Below are positions 7,417-16,362 of a stretch of 41,134 nt of DNA, piece by piece. Source of the DNA: Candidatus Poribacteria bacterium (lineage in GTDB: Bacteria; Poribacteria; WGA-4E; WGA-3G); NCBI GenBank assembly GCA_007571305.1, contig RKRR01000051.1:1-41134 (forward strand). The letters are read 5' to 3'. Position numbers and translations under genes: made by a program. The notes under the pieces were generated by a model. The model was not told the origin of the DNA and ran no database searches. It saw only the letters and a list, made by a program, of their open reading frames with translations. Every line of letters begins with the position of its first letter. The stretch's first letter is position 1.

Positions 7417-9012
7417 GTGAACCGATCAAAAAAGAGAACAATTCCCACAAGGCGAAGGGTGCGTTCAGCACCGAGTTTGAAAAGTGTAGCGACTTCCAAA
7501 AAGGGAAAGCCCAAGATAAATGCGGCAGAAGCCCTCAAGCTGAAAAAAAACGGGCTGGAGGTCATCAATGACATTCCGAATTACATCCGAGACGGTTGGG
7601 AATCGATCCCACCAAACGAACGCGACCGGCTTAAGTGGGTTGGCGTATTTTATCGAAAGCAAACCCCCGGCGCATTCATGATGCGTCTCCGTATGTCAAG
7701 CGGTTTCAGCAATTCCGAACAGTTCCGCGCCATTGCTGAAATCAGTGAAGCACACGGCCCAGGGTTCGTAGATATCACGACGCGTCAGCAGATCCAACTT
7801 CGAGGTTTCACAATTGAGAATGTCCAACATATCTGGAATCGACTTGAAGAGGTTGGCTTAGATTCACTCCAAACAGGCTTCGATAACATTCGCGGTGTGA
7901 TCGGATGTCCCGTTGCAGGATTGACACCTAATGAGCTTTTTGATGCTTCGCATGTCGGTAGGGAATTCACAAAACTCTTTGTTGGTAATAAGGAATTTAC
8001 CGATATTCCGCGGAAGTTTAACGTCGGTATCACAGGATGTTTAGATAACTGCACGCATACCGCCTCACAGGACATTGCCCTTACACCCGCGGTGAAAGAA
8101 ATTGAGGGTGAAAAGATAAACGGCTTTAACGTCGCTGTCGGTGGAAAGATGGGGTCTGGTGGTTACACCCCCGCTCAACCGCTTGATGTGTTCATTACCC
8201 CTAAAGAAGCCTCAGTTTTGTGTGCGGATATTACACTCATCTTTCGCGATCACGGCCCTCGGACAGCTCGCAATAAATCTCGTCTCGCTTTTCTAATTGC
8301 AGATTGGGGTGTAGAAAAATTCCGAAAAGAATTAGAAAGTCGTCGGCACAGAAAGCACCCGCTGCTGACTGCAGGAAAAGAGGCTCGTGGGAAGAATAAG
8401 ACCGATCACACGGGCATTTTCTCACAGAAGCAGCCAGATCTCAACTACATCGGACTTGTTGTTCCAGTCGGACGGATTACGACAACGCAACTTTTCGAGG
8501 TCGCCCGGATCGCAGACGAATACGGCAACGGCGACATACGTCTCACGCAAGGGCAGAATTTGATTGTCACCAACGTGCCGGACGCAAAAATCGGTGAATT
8601 AACCACAGAGCCGCTCCTACAAGAACTCCGCTATGACCCATCGGAAGTCATGCGCGGTATGGTGAGTTGCACTGGCATCGACTACTGCCACTTTTCGCTG
8701 ATTGAAACTAAAGAACGTGCGATGGAAGCGATCCGACACTTAGAAGCAAAACTCGGCAATACCAAGCCGCTTACGATACACTGGTCGGGATGTCCAAATG
8801 GGTGTGGCAATCACGCCGCCGCAGATATCGGACTCTTGGGCAAGAAAGTTAAGATTGATGGGGTCGTTACCGATGCAGTGGATGTATTTCTCAAAGGAGA
8901 TGCGGGAGCACATCCAAAAAGCGCACCGAAATTATTGGAGAACATTCCTTGCGACGACCTGCCGCAGGTACTTGAGGGACTCGTTCCCTACCTCTCACGC
9001 AGGTTTTCTTAA
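7417..9012 (+). CDS. nirA: Ferredoxin-type nitrite reductase (siroheme, 4Fe-4S)
   Basis: Cytoplasmic reduction of nitrite to ammonium with reduced ferredoxin as the likely donor. The 531 residues fit the nitrite/sulfite reductase family, with the twofold repeat of ferredoxin-like half domains. The siroheme-cluster ligands are C418-x5-C424 and C459-P-N-G-C463. R-Q-Q-I-Q-L-R-G (N-terminal half) and the matching R-L-T-Q-G-Q-N segment in the second half are siroheme-contact signatures. The start is GTG at 7417 with AAGGAG at 7402-7407. The first 35 residues are basic and vary from the family. Sulfite reductase is the main alternative; the nitrate transporter, nitrate reductase and ANTAR regulator next to it favour nitrite. 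Confidence 0.9.
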   Translation: MNRSKKRTIPTRRRVRSAPSLKSVATSKKGKPKINAAEALKLKKNGLEVINDIPNYIRDGWESIPPNERDRLKWVGVFYRKQTPGAFMMRLRMSSGFSNSEQFRAIAEISEAHGPGFVDITTRQQIQLRGFTIENVQHIWNRLEEVGLDSLQTGFDNIRGVIGCPVAGLTPNELFDASHVGREFTKLFVGNKEFTDIPRKFNVGITGCLDNCTHTASQDIALTPAVKEIEGEKINGFNVAVGGKMGSGGYTPAQPLDVFITPKEASVLCADITLIFRDHGPRTARNKSRLAFLIADWGVEKFRKELESRRHRKHPLLTAGKEARGKNKTDHTGIFSQKQPDLNYIGLVVPVGRITTTQLFEVARIADEYGNGDIRLTQGQNLIVTNVPDAKIGELTTEPLLQELRYDPSEVMRGMVSCTGIDYCHFSLIETKERAMEAIRHLEAKLGNTKPLTIHWSGCPNGCGNHAAADIGLLGKKVKIDGVVTDAVDVFLKGDAGAHPKSAPKLLENIPCDDLPQVLEGLVPYLSRRFS

Positions 9013-9211
9013 TGATGGCATCCTCGGCTGCGCTCCATTGCATTACACGTAGGTTTCTGATTAAGAATGAGATACATTGTCGCATAAACTGTGAGTTTTC
9101 GCAGGTCTAACGGAACTGTAGCCCGCAACAACAGCGCGGGCGGATATAAAAAATAAAAAGGAGATTAAAACCTCCAATCTACTTGACCGAACCGTAAGGA
9201 AAATTTAAAAA
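9013..9211 (+). repeat. Composite intergenic repeat, nirA-narK copy
   Basis: The 3'-type module just after the nirA stop (about 9013-9060, containing GCTGCGCTCCATTGCATTAC) is followed by the 5'-type module at 9118-9211. The latter has GTAGCCCGC with a 6-bp stem GCCCGC (9121-9126)/GCGGGC (9136-9141), then GGATATA, then a tail ACTTGACCGAACCGTAAGGA that runs up to the narK ATG. The tail provides the narK ribosome binding site (AAGGA). Related copies lie at 10583-10848, 18608-18696 (minus) and 19788-19947 (minus). Confidence 0.75.
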
Positions 9212-10582
9212 ATGGACATAAAAAATAAATCGACACAGATAAATCTTTTCAGTTTAAAAACCGTTCAGATGCGCACCTTTCACACCACATGGTTTGCGTT
9301 TTTCCTCGCCTTTTTTGGGTGGTTCGGAATCGCACCACTCATGGCAATTGTGCGCGAAGATCTGATGCTCACAAAAGCACAAATTGGTAACACGATTATC
9401 GCCTCCGTTGCAATCACAGTTATCGTGCGAATTTTAATCGGCCCGCTGTGCGACAGAGTCGGTTCTCGAAAAGCGTACACATGGCTGCTAATTCTCGGTT
9501 CCCTGCCTGTTATGGGTATAGGGCTTGCCCAGAATTACGAGACGTTTCTGCTATTCCGATTGGCAATTGGTGCCATTGGTGCTTCGTTTGTCATCACGCA
9601 GTATCATACATCGACGATGTTCGCCCCAAATTGTGTCGGGACAGCGAATGCGACCACAGCAGGTTGGGGAAACCTCGGCGGCGGTGTCACGCAGATGGTG
9701 ATGCCTCTCATCCTTACTGCTGTTCTCAGTTTCGGCGTAGATAAGTTTCTCGGATGGCGGTTGGCAATGGTCGTTCCGGGAATTGCTCTGTTTATCACCG
9801 GTTTCGCTTATTATTTCCTTACCCAAGATGCACCCGATGGGAACTATAAAGAACTTCGTGAGCGAGGTGACCTCGAACCCGTTGAAGGCAAAGGATCTTT
9901 TACGAATGCCACACGCGCATTCGTGGAATCCTTCCTGTTGGTGCTTAAAGACTACCGCGTTTGGGCACTCTTTGTCATTTATGCCGCCTGTTTCGGGGTG
10001 GAACTTACTATTAACAACGTCGCGGCACTCTACTACCACGACCACTTCCGGTTAGATGTCAAAACTGCTGGGCTCATTGCGGGGTTGTTTGGTCTGATGA
10101 ACGTTTTTGCGCGGACTCTCGGCGGGGCTTTTTCTGACTTTTTTGCAAAAAAAATGGGACTCCGTGGACGCGTCATGTTCCTCTTCGTCGTCTTGTTAGG
10201 TGAAGGGATTATGCTTATAGTGTTCTCTCAGATGGCAGTTCTCGTGCTTGCTGTCGGTGCGATGATTGTCTTCAGTCTCTTTGTGCAGATGTCTGAAGGG
10301 GCAACCTATGGGATCGTACCATTTATCAATCGAAAGGCGTTAGGAGCCGTTGCCGGTATTGTGGGGGCAGGTGGAAACGCGGGCGCAGTCGCAGCGGGGT
10401 TCCTATTCCGCTCTGAGAACATCACGATGCAGCAAGGTTTGTTATATCTCGGCATAATGGTCGCTGTCGCCTCGGTTGCTACAGCATTGGTGAGATTCTC
10501 ACCAGCAGTCCAAGACGCAGAGCAGAAAGCATTTGATGCCGCACTTGCGGAAAGACAACGCCTGAAAGTCGAAGCTTTTTAA
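9212..10582 (+). CDS. narK: Nitrate/nitrite transporter, MFS NNP (NarK) family
   Basis: 456-aa inner-membrane major facilitator with about 12 hydrophobic segments, importing nitrate (possibly exchanging nitrite). F-F-G-W-F-G-I-A-P-L in the first helix, the nitrate signature G-T-A-N-A-T-T-A-G-W-G-N-L-G-G-G in the fifth, and the second signature G-A-V-A-G-I-V-G-A-G-G-N-A-G-A in a late helix are diagnostic of the NNP group. It lies between nitrite reductase and nitrate reductase on the same strand, so the assigned role is assimilation. Its ribosome binding site comes from the intergenic repeat. The symbol could equally be nasA-type or nrtP; narK is used for the family. Confidence 0.92.
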   Translation: MDIKNKSTQINLFSLKTVQMRTFHTTWFAFFLAFFGWFGIAPLMAIVREDLMLTKAQIGNTIIASVAITVIVRILIGPLCDRVGSRKAYTWLLILGSLPVMGIGLAQNYETFLLFRLAIGAIGASFVITQYHTSTMFAPNCVGTANATTAGWGNLGGGVTQMVMPLILTAVLSFGVDKFLGWRLAMVVPGIALFITGFAYYFLTQDAPDGNYKELRERGDLEPVEGKGSFTNATRAFVESFLLVLKDYRVWALFVIYAACFGVELTINNVAALYYHDHFRLDVKTAGLIAGLFGLMNVFARTLGGAFSDFFAKKMGLRGRVMFLFVVLLGEGIMLIVFSQMAVLVLAVGAMIVFSLFVQMSEGATYGIVPFINRKALGAVAGIVGAGGNAGAVAAGFLFRSENITMQQGLLYLGIMVAVASVATALVRFSPAVQDAEQKAFDAALAERQRLKVEAF

Positions 10583-10848
10583 TTTATGGGCACCTGGGCC
10601 GCTCTCCATTTCGTTGCGAGCGGGTTCTTGGCAAAATTTACGTTCGTCTCTAAAAAGGAATATAGGACACACGAAAAACCTGCCTGTAATGGAATAGTTT
10701 TTGATTGGGTATTTCTTTGGGCAGGACTTAATAGAAAAATCGAACCTTAGCCTGCATTCTCACTGTGAAGCAGGCGCAGGCGGATATACGGAAAGGCATT
10801 TCCAATGCACAACTTACCTGACCGAACCGCAAGGAAAGTTAAAAAAAC
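10583..10848 (+). repeat. Composite intergenic repeat, narK-nasA copy (runs into the coding start)
   Basis: A 3'-type module follows the narK stop (about 10583-10633, with CTCCATTTCGTTGCGAGCGG). The 5'-type module is at 10747-10848, with stem GCCTGC (10750-10755)/GCAGGC (10770-10775), GGATATACGGAAAGG, and the tail CTGACCGAACCGCAAGGAAA. Unlike the other copies the tail lies inside the following gene: the only in-frame ATG (10805) is 5' of it, so the tail is translated as part of the nitrate reductase N-terminus. Confidence 0.7.
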
Positions 10849-13003
10849 AGGAAAAGCGGTATGTCCCTATTGCGGTGTCGGTTGTGTCATTCGCGCAACA
10901 GTCAGCGATAACAAAATTATGAGGATTTCAGCGGACGACGATGTCGCCCCAAATTACGGTATGCTCTGTCCAAAAGGCGCACACCTCAAACAGGTCTTCC
11001 AAAATCATGACGGAAGACTCGCTTATCCTATGATTCGAGACCGCCGAGGCGAACCTGCACGTGAGGTGTCATGGCATGAAGCGATCACTTTTACGGCAAA
11101 TCGGCTTCGCGAAATTCAATTGGAGCACGGTAAAGACTCTATCGCGCTCTACGGCTCTGGGCAATTGGACACAGAGGCATCCTACATTTTCAACAAATTG
11201 TTCAAAGGATTTCTCCGAACGAATAACGTGGACACCAATAGCAGGCTCTGCATGTCTTCCGCTGTAGTGGGTTACATGCAAGCGTTCGGTTCAGACGGAC
11301 CGCCTACCTGTTATGATGATATTCAGCATGCAGATGTTTTTTTAATTATCGGAGCGAATATGGCAGTCAATCATCCTGTGCTTTTCCAGATGATTCGGAA
11401 GCGGCGGGCACTTGAGCCAAATACACGGATTATCAATGTAGATCCACGCCGAACAAAAACAGCAGATTTCTCGGATATCCATGTCCCTCTGGCACCTGGA
11501 GGCGATGTTGCTTTTCTCCAACTCATTGCGAAACGCCTTATCGAAATAGGGCGGGTCGATAGACGCTTCGTTCGTAGAAGGACTGAAGGCTTCAGTGCCT
11601 ACGCAGAGCATTTGAAAGGTCTTGATGAAGACTCACTTCTTGCTGTGTGCGATATTCATCCTGCCCGTATTGACGAGATCGTTGAATACCTTTCTAAGCC
11701 AAGTAGACTGCTCAGCTTTTACTGCCAAGGCACCAATCAAAGCACAAACGGTGTTGACAAGAATGTTGCTCTTATCAACTTACACTTACAGTTAGGTGAA
11801 GTCGGTAGGAGGGGCGCAGGTCCGTTTTCGTTGACAGGACAGCCGAATGCGATGGGCGGGAGAGAAGTCGGTTATTTGTCTCATCAATTGCCCGGTTACC
11901 GCGTCGTCACCAATGATATGCACCGTGCTTACTTGGAAGGAGCATGGCGTGTTCCCCCCGGAAGTATTGATCCAAAACCAGGATTAACAGCAGTTCCGAT
12001 GTTTGAGGCAGCGGCTGAGGGAAAAGTTCGTGGTCTCTGGATCGCCTGCACGAATCCCGCGGTCAGTATGCCAGATACGAAGGTATCACAGGCAGGACTC
12101 CGCCGAGCGGATCTGGTCATCGTGCAAGACTGTTATTATCCGACTGAAACGGCGGAATACGCTGACGTGCTGCTTCCCGCGGCGCAGTGGGGTGAAAAGC
12201 AAGGAACAATGACAAATAGTGAACGGCTCGTCGTCCGAAGCGATCAGTTCCTCACACCACCGGGTGAAGCGATGCCAGATTGGTGGATATTCATACAGGT
12301 CGCAAAGGCGATGGGATTCAAACGGAATTTTGACTTCTATAATGCTAAAGAAGTGTGGGATGAATATCGCTTGTTAACAGCAGGCACACCGTGCGATCAG
12401 ATGGGCATGACAAATGAACGCCTCGCCAAGACATCACTACGTTGGCCCTGTCCGCATCCACGACATCCCGGTACGGCGCGTCGATACACCCGTACGAAGT
12501 TTTTCACTGAGTCTGGAAAGGCGCAATTCAGAATGCCTGTCTATCAGCCACCTGATGAGGACGTAAATGAGGAATTCCCGCTTGGATTGACAACAGGACG
12601 GATTGAGAGTCAGTGGCATACCCGCACTCGGACAGGCAAAGTTCCACAACTTGTCCGGAAAAACCCGGAACCGTTTGTGGAAATCCATCCTGACGACGCA
12701 GTTGAAAACGAGGTTCGAGACGGTGAGTGGATATATCTTGTCGGGCGGCGTGGACGGTGTTACGCGCGCGCACGCGTTACAGAAGCAATTCGTCGTGGCT
12801 TGCTCTTTACGCCGTTCCATTGGGGCGATCTCTTCCATGCAGAAACCAATGTAAATTATGTGACCAATCCAGCGTTTGACCCAGCCTCTAAGCAACCGGA
12901 ATTGAAGTTCTGTGCTGTTCGGATTGAATCTGCTGCGCAGCAAGAAGATAGGGCCCCTGTAACGCAAACCCTTGAACGGAAAAAAAGAAAAAGGCACGCA
13001 TAA
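10805..13003 (+). CDS. nasA: Assimilatory nitrate reductase catalytic subunit, molybdopterin
   Basis: 732-aa Mo-bisMGD oxidoreductase reducing nitrate to nitrite in the cytoplasm (no Tat signal). An N-terminal 4Fe-4S domain has C20-x2-C23-x3-C27 and C55. The Mo ligand is C149 in N-S-R-L-C-M-S-S. G-S-D-G-P-P-T-C-Y-D-D-I follows, as in assimilatory nitrate reductases. The C-terminal third is the dinucleotide-binding fold (T-T-G-R-I-E-S-Q-W-H-T near 600). Formate dehydrogenase is the nearest alternative; the neighbours favour nitrate. The ATG at 10805 has GGAAAGG 8 nt upstream, and the first 13 residues are encoded by an intergenic repeat. The symbol follows the Bacillus-independent use of nasA for the catalytic subunit; narB is a synonym in cyanobacteria. 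Confidence 0.87.
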   Translation: MHNLPDRTARKVKKTGKAVCPYCGVGCVIRATVSDNKIMRISADDDVAPNYGMLCPKGAHLKQVFQNHDGRLAYPMIRDRRGEPAREVSWHEAITFTANRLREIQLEHGKDSIALYGSGQLDTEASYIFNKLFKGFLRTNNVDTNSRLCMSSAVVGYMQAFGSDGPPTCYDDIQHADVFLIIGANMAVNHPVLFQMIRKRRALEPNTRIINVDPRRTKTADFSDIHVPLAPGGDVAFLQLIAKRLIEIGRVDRRFVRRRTEGFSAYAEHLKGLDEDSLLAVCDIHPARIDEIVEYLSKPSRLLSFYCQGTNQSTNGVDKNVALINLHLQLGEVGRRGAGPFSLTGQPNAMGGREVGYLSHQLPGYRVVTNDMHRAYLEGAWRVPPGSIDPKPGLTAVPMFEAAAEGKVRGLWIACTNPAVSMPDTKVSQAGLRRADLVIVQDCYYPTETAEYADVLLPAAQWGEKQGTMTNSERLVVRSDQFLTPPGEAMPDWWIFIQVAKAMGFKRNFDFYNAKEVWDEYRLLTAGTPCDQMGMTNERLAKTSLRWPCPHPRHPGTARRYTRTKFFTESGKAQFRMPVYQPPDEDVNEEFPLGLTTGRIESQWHTRTRTGKVPQLVRKNPEPFVEIHPDDAVENEVRDGEWIYLVGRRGRCYARARVTEAIRRGLLFTPFHWGDLFHAETNVNYVTNPAFDPASKQPELKFCAVRIESAAQQEDRAPVTQTLERKKRKRHA

Positions 13004-13058
13004 ATGCATGCCCATAATAGCCTTGTACCTGAAATGTGGGTTTAGGAAGCCCAGCAAA

Positions 13059-15161
13059 CTACACCGTGGGTGGAACAATTTCATAGTTCACCCTTTTGTG
13101 ACAAATAATCATGGATAGGGCAAGTTTGTTGTATCTTGCCAGATCCGGCAGATGCTCCAGCAAGACTTGGTAATCGTCACTACCGTACTCAATCTGTTTC
13201 CGCTTCGATTCTCCGTCATATTCGCTATCTACCCATATTTCGCCGTCCCCAGGCCCTCTTCGAATGCGACGGAAGGTCTTACGCCCGATTCGTTTTGTGT
13301 GATTGTACTGTCTGCTTCGTCGAACGCTTCTTAGATTTTCCAAGTCCTTACTGCGCCCTATTGTGTCAGGAGTAGACATTGCTGGTGAGTACGCTTCACA
13401 AACTATTGACTGATAGTCCATTTTTAATGAGCCATCGGTTGCTTGAGTGAATGAAGTATACGGTGTTAGTACGCCATATACTTCGCTAAGACGTTCAATC
13501 TCTTTATCGAGTTCTGGACTTCCACCATTTAGTGCAGCCTCGTCCACGAGTTCTGCTATTCTGCTTTGTGCCCAAAGATGTGGCAGAAAGTCATGTTCCA
13601 ACTCCAGTTCGGAGAAATGCACATCCTTAGAGAATTCATGGTGTTTTCCACTGATGTTTCCTCGTAGTTTCAAGACAGTATCACCATGCCCTTCATAGCG
13701 ACCTAAAAGAGTCAATTGCTCCTCGCGAAACATATCTGGGAGATTTATCGGAGATAACTCTTTCGTAATAATCTGTCCAAAATTAAGTTCAACATTCACA
13801 AGTACGGGTTCATTCATTTTTTTGAAAAGAGCGGATACAGCGACCTCTATATTTTCATGTGGTTCTACATAGTTACGGGTGCCACCGTTGTCTGCCGCCA
13901 TTTTGTCAAGCAACCGGACGTTTACGTCATAGCCTACACCGAATACGAAAATACGAGATTGATTCCGGTTTGCTTTTGCTACGTTTTCGAGAATTCGGGC
14001 TGCGTTCCTCACACCAACAGTCGGACATCCATCAGTGAGAAATACGATAATCCGCGGGCGGTTCGGATCCGGTTTTTCTGCCAGGGCAGTAAGCAGTGCA
14101 TCGTTGATGTTCGTACCGCCTCGTCCCTCAATACCCTCAATAAAGGCCAGGGCTTTTTTACGTCCCTTCTTTACATCAATGAGTTTGTTAGACAAGACCG
14201 TAGAATCGGGCCAGCGTTCGCCACCGAACCATTCTTCGCCTCTGTTCAGCCTATCAGCAAGGGAGGTGATATCTGTGTTGAACAGAATTAGGTTAAACCG
14301 ATCTCCTTCGTTTAGGTTACCGACACAATAACGAAGTGCCTCTTTTGCTTGTTCAACCTTGCGGCCCGCCATGCTACCCGAATGGTCTAACACGAAGATG
14401 AAGTCCTTTTCAACGATCTCTGTTTCCTTCACCTCATACTTAGGCGAAACCAACAGCATAAAATATCCATCTTCATTCTCATCGGCACGGTGTGTAAGTA
14501 AAGTCATTCCAAACGCATCCTCTGAAACCGAATAGTAGCAGAGAAAATCATCGTCTGGGTCGACATCTAGCCCTTCGTAACTGATACCGACGTGGTGATC
14601 GTCCTTGCGATTGATAGCAACCTCATGTGAAGGTGAGTGGATTGTCCTAAGTTCATCATCACTTTCAATCTCCATTTCAACAACAAGGTTTGCAACCGGT
14701 CCGGTCGCTGATTTTGCCAGCGATAACGGATACGTATACTTAGCAAGATCACTATCTACACGAACGATCTGAGAGTATTTAAACTGGATGTGTTGCTGAC
14801 TGTATGCTGGAATTCCATGCACCTTTGCTACAAACGCCCGCGTTCCGAGATGCTCCAGAATTGCCCTATTATCGCCGTGACGAGCACTTTCTCTGTAGAT
14901 CCGGTGTGCTTCTCTCTGAGAGAGCAATTCTCCGCTTATTGGTTTTCCGTTGATAGAAAGTGCGACGCTTGAAAGTGCAACACCGTCCGGAACGGGGAAG
15001 ATATAGATACCTTCTACTTCATAATCGTTCGGATTAACGAAGGTTTGGTTAATTTTCGTTTCTGTCAGTTGGTTCTTGATTGCGACATTGATGTGGTAGC
15101 GGCCGATTCTTAACAGGACAGCGCGACCCTTTTCATTTTCAAGGGAAACTATCGTTAACAT
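13059..15161 (-). CDS. VIT and von Willebrand factor A domain protein
   Basis: 700-aa protein with an N-terminal VIT (vault/inter-alpha-trypsin) domain at about 5-135 and a VWA domain at about 252-430. The metal-ion site is complete: D259-H-S261-G-S263, a Thr near 345 in G-R-G-G-T-N, and F-L-T-D-G-C in the fourth strand. The C-terminal part is rich in charged residues with no known domain. No signal peptide or membrane segment is seen, so it is predicted cytoplasmic unless exported by another route. Family members are thought to act in protein interactions; the role here is unknown. The start at 15161 follows a strong AAGGAG on the minus strand. It converges with nasA. Confidence 0.85.
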   Translation of the reverse strand: MLTIVSLENEKGRAVLLRIGRYHINVAIKNQLTETKINQTFVNPNDYEVEGIYIFPVPDGVALSSVALSINGKPISGELLSQREAHRIYRESARHGDNRAILEHLGTRAFVAKVHGIPAYSQQHIQFKYSQIVRVDSDLAKYTYPLSLAKSATGPVANLVVEMEIESDDELRTIHSPSHEVAINRKDDHHVGISYEGLDVDPDDDFLCYYSVSEDAFGMTLLTHRADENEDGYFMLLVSPKYEVKETEIVEKDFIFVLDHSGSMAGRKVEQAKEALRYCVGNLNEGDRFNLILFNTDITSLADRLNRGEEWFGGERWPDSTVLSNKLIDVKKGRKKALAFIEGIEGRGGTNINDALLTALAEKPDPNRPRIIVFLTDGCPTVGVRNAARILENVAKANRNQSRIFVFGVGYDVNVRLLDKMAADNGGTRNYVEPHENIEVAVSALFKKMNEPVLVNVELNFGQIITKELSPINLPDMFREEQLTLLGRYEGHGDTVLKLRGNISGKHHEFSKDVHFSELELEHDFLPHLWAQSRIAELVDEAALNGGSPELDKEIERLSEVYGVLTPYTSFTQATDGSLKMDYQSIVCEAYSPAMSTPDTIGRSKDLENLRSVRRSRQYNHTKRIGRKTFRRIRRGPGDGEIWVDSEYDGESKRKQIEYGSDDYQVLLEHLPDLARYNKLALSMIICHKRVNYEIVPPTV

Positions 15162-15319
15162 TCTTAACTCCTTTTTGTATAGAAATCTGTAGACATCTGA
15201 AAACTTAATAGAAACCTATAAAAATTTGTTAAGGGGTGTAAATGAACAAAACAAAATAAGGCGTATTCATAGCAACTACACCCAACAAAATTATTTTTTT
15301 ACGATAAACTGTTATGCAG
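15162..15319. other. AT-rich intergenic stretch
   Basis: Upstream of the VIT-VWA gene on the minus strand. It holds that gene's ribosome binding site at its left end and is otherwise A/T-rich with no ORF, hairpin terminator or repeat that I can support. The next 240 nt hold a frameshifted ORF. Confidence 0.5.
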
Positions 15320-15566
15320 TCACACCAGTTTAAGTTGATTCACCTCCATTTCCTGTTGGATCCCAGTTGTTGTCCTCGGATTAGCAAAGACGGTTATATC
15401 ACGTTCAAGCCGATAAGCAGTATCATCTAAAATTCTTCGCAATAAGTCGTCTTGGGATTGGTTAAAATTCAGATAACAGTTCATCTATAGGACTTAAATC
15501 TTTAAGGTTAACAGCATACGCGGGATAATAAACTATATCAAAGCGGTAAAACTCTAGACTGATCAA
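15320..15566 (-). pseudogene. Frameshifted small ORF downstream of the Gp157-like gene
   Basis: On the minus strand a frame starts with TTG overlapping the stop of the Gp157-like gene (T-TGA overlap at 15563-15566) and reads L-S-P-I-D-E-L-L-S-E-F before a TAA at 15462-15464. In the next frame the text continues smoothly, N-Q-S-Q-D-D-L-L-R-R-I-L, to a TGA at 15320-15322. Removing one T from the four-T run (15464-15467 on the plus strand) joins the two into about 82 residues. It could be a recent frameshift, a sequencing error in a homopolymer or a recoding site. No known family recognised. Confidence 0.5.
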
Positions 15567-16063
15567 TATCGATATATCTTTATGTGTTCACCTAATTCAA
15601 GGGTGACTCCTTCAACTTCCTCCCCGTTTATGATGGCGGATCTCAGTTCGATCTTGTTGGATTCTACTCTCTGTACTACTCTTTGGAACCGTTCTGGAAG
15701 TTGCTCAGCTGGAATATCCACTATGACTGTCGGTATTTCATTTTTCACTATCCGAATGGTGTAATTGCTTGCCTTGACTTCCATGAGGTTGCGTTGTTTC
15801 ATGTCATCTTGCAGTCTTTGTCTCAACAGTCCTGCAAGATTGCTGAGTGCCTGCGCTTCTTCTTTCCTATTGCTTGCACCTCTTTCAGAATTCTTGATGA
15901 CAGATGCGTATGACTTATACTTATCCTCGTGCTCATCTATGAGGGCAGTGAGTTCGTCGGTCCGTTCACTGACTAATTCGTAGTCATTTTCTGTTTGTGC
16001 CTTAAGGATAGCCTCGACGATGGACCGAATTTCATCTCTGGTTTGGCTTGCATGTTCTTGCAT
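15563..16063 (-). CDS. Siphovirus Gp157-like protein
   Basis: 166-aa protein that matches the shape of phage Gp157 proteins. It has a long charged, helical, coiled-coil-like N-terminal two thirds (D-E-I-R-S-I-V-E-A, L-I-D-E-H-E-D-K) and a C-terminal beta part with Y-T-I-R-I-V-K-N-E-I-P-T-V, I-P-E/A-x-x-P-E-R-F and a closing L-E-L-G-E-H-I-K-I-Y. Relatives in Streptococcus phages have been linked to phage resistance. A strong AGGAG sits 7 nt before the ATG on the minus strand. The family call is from remembered sequence pattern, not a search. An XRE regulator lies upstream, so this looks like a phage-derived cassette. Confidence 0.65.
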   Translation of the reverse strand: MQEHASQTRDEIRSIVEAILKAQTENDYELVSERTDELTALIDEHEDKYKSYASVIKNSERGASNRKEEAQALSNLAGLLRQRLQDDMKQRNLMEVKASNYTIRIVKNEIPTVIVDIPAEQLPERFQRVVQRVESNKIELRSAIINGEEVEGVTLELGEHIKIYRY

Positions 16064-16076
16064 TCGTTTCTCCTAT

Positions 16077-16127
16077 CGTTTACCCCTTTCATAGCGGGTG
16101 TTGGGTTGGAAGTTGATATTCATTTTA
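16077..16127 (-). CDS. Possible 16-codon leader ORF
   Basis: On the minus strand, ATG at about 16127 begins M-N-I-N-F-Q-P-N-T-R-Y-E-R-G-K-R and stops at TAG just before the ribosome binding site of the Gp157-like gene. AAGG lies a few nt upstream of its ATG. It could couple translation to the next gene, or be chance. Confidence 0.25.
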
Positions 16128-16130
16128 CCT

Positions 16131-16318
16131 TCAGGCCCGCACGGGTTGTATTTCAGGCGTAAACACCTCTTTGAACGTCAGTAACGCTTTGATATGCCAT
16201 GCTTTGAGGGCTTCTAATGTAGGCGCATCTGAGTTAATATTACCGGCACGCCACAACCCTATTACTGACCTTACTTCGTCATCGCGACATTGTTGGTAAT
16301 GGCTTTCTATTATTTGTT
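16131..16318 (-). CDS. Short ORF without a canonical start (possible remnant)
   Basis: An open frame of about 62 codons ends at TGA (16131-16133). The text looks protein-like: S-H-Y-Q-Q-C-R-D-D-E-V, then G-L-W-R-A-G-N-I-N-S-D-A-P-T, then A-W-H-I-K-A-L-L-T-F-K. No ATG or GTG opens it; the only usual start is a TTG in the middle. The consensus promoter at 16327-16355 fires right at its beginning, so the message could be nearly leaderless, or the frame is a gene fragment lying in the 5' UTR of the Gp157-like gene. Family unknown. Confidence 0.35.
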
Positions 16319-16326
16319 TTAGTTAT

Positions 16327-16355
16327 ATTATATCACATAAAGTAATGAATGTCAA
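16327..16355 (-). promoter_or_regulatory. Full-consensus sigma70-type promoter
   Basis: On the minus strand, TTGACA (16350-16355) and TATAAT (16327-16332) are both perfect consensus, with a 17-nt spacer. It would start transcription near 16320, reading into the small ORF and the Gp157-like gene. It lies just after the XRE gene stop. Confidence 0.75.
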
Positions 16356-16362
16356 ATTAAAT

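Noticed and set aside
9551..10045. 164-aa minus-strand ORF opposite narK
   Set aside because: Shadow of the transporter gene; low-quality composition and no ribosome binding site.
10805..13003. Formate dehydrogenase alpha subunit
   Set aside because: Same superfamily, but the N-S-R-L-C and G-S-D-G-P-P-T-C-Y segments and the nitrite reductase and NarK neighbours favour nitrate reductase.
12437..13084. 215-aa minus-strand ORF opposite nasA
   Set aside because: Its length comes from the codon pattern of nasA on the other strand; no start signal and no known family.
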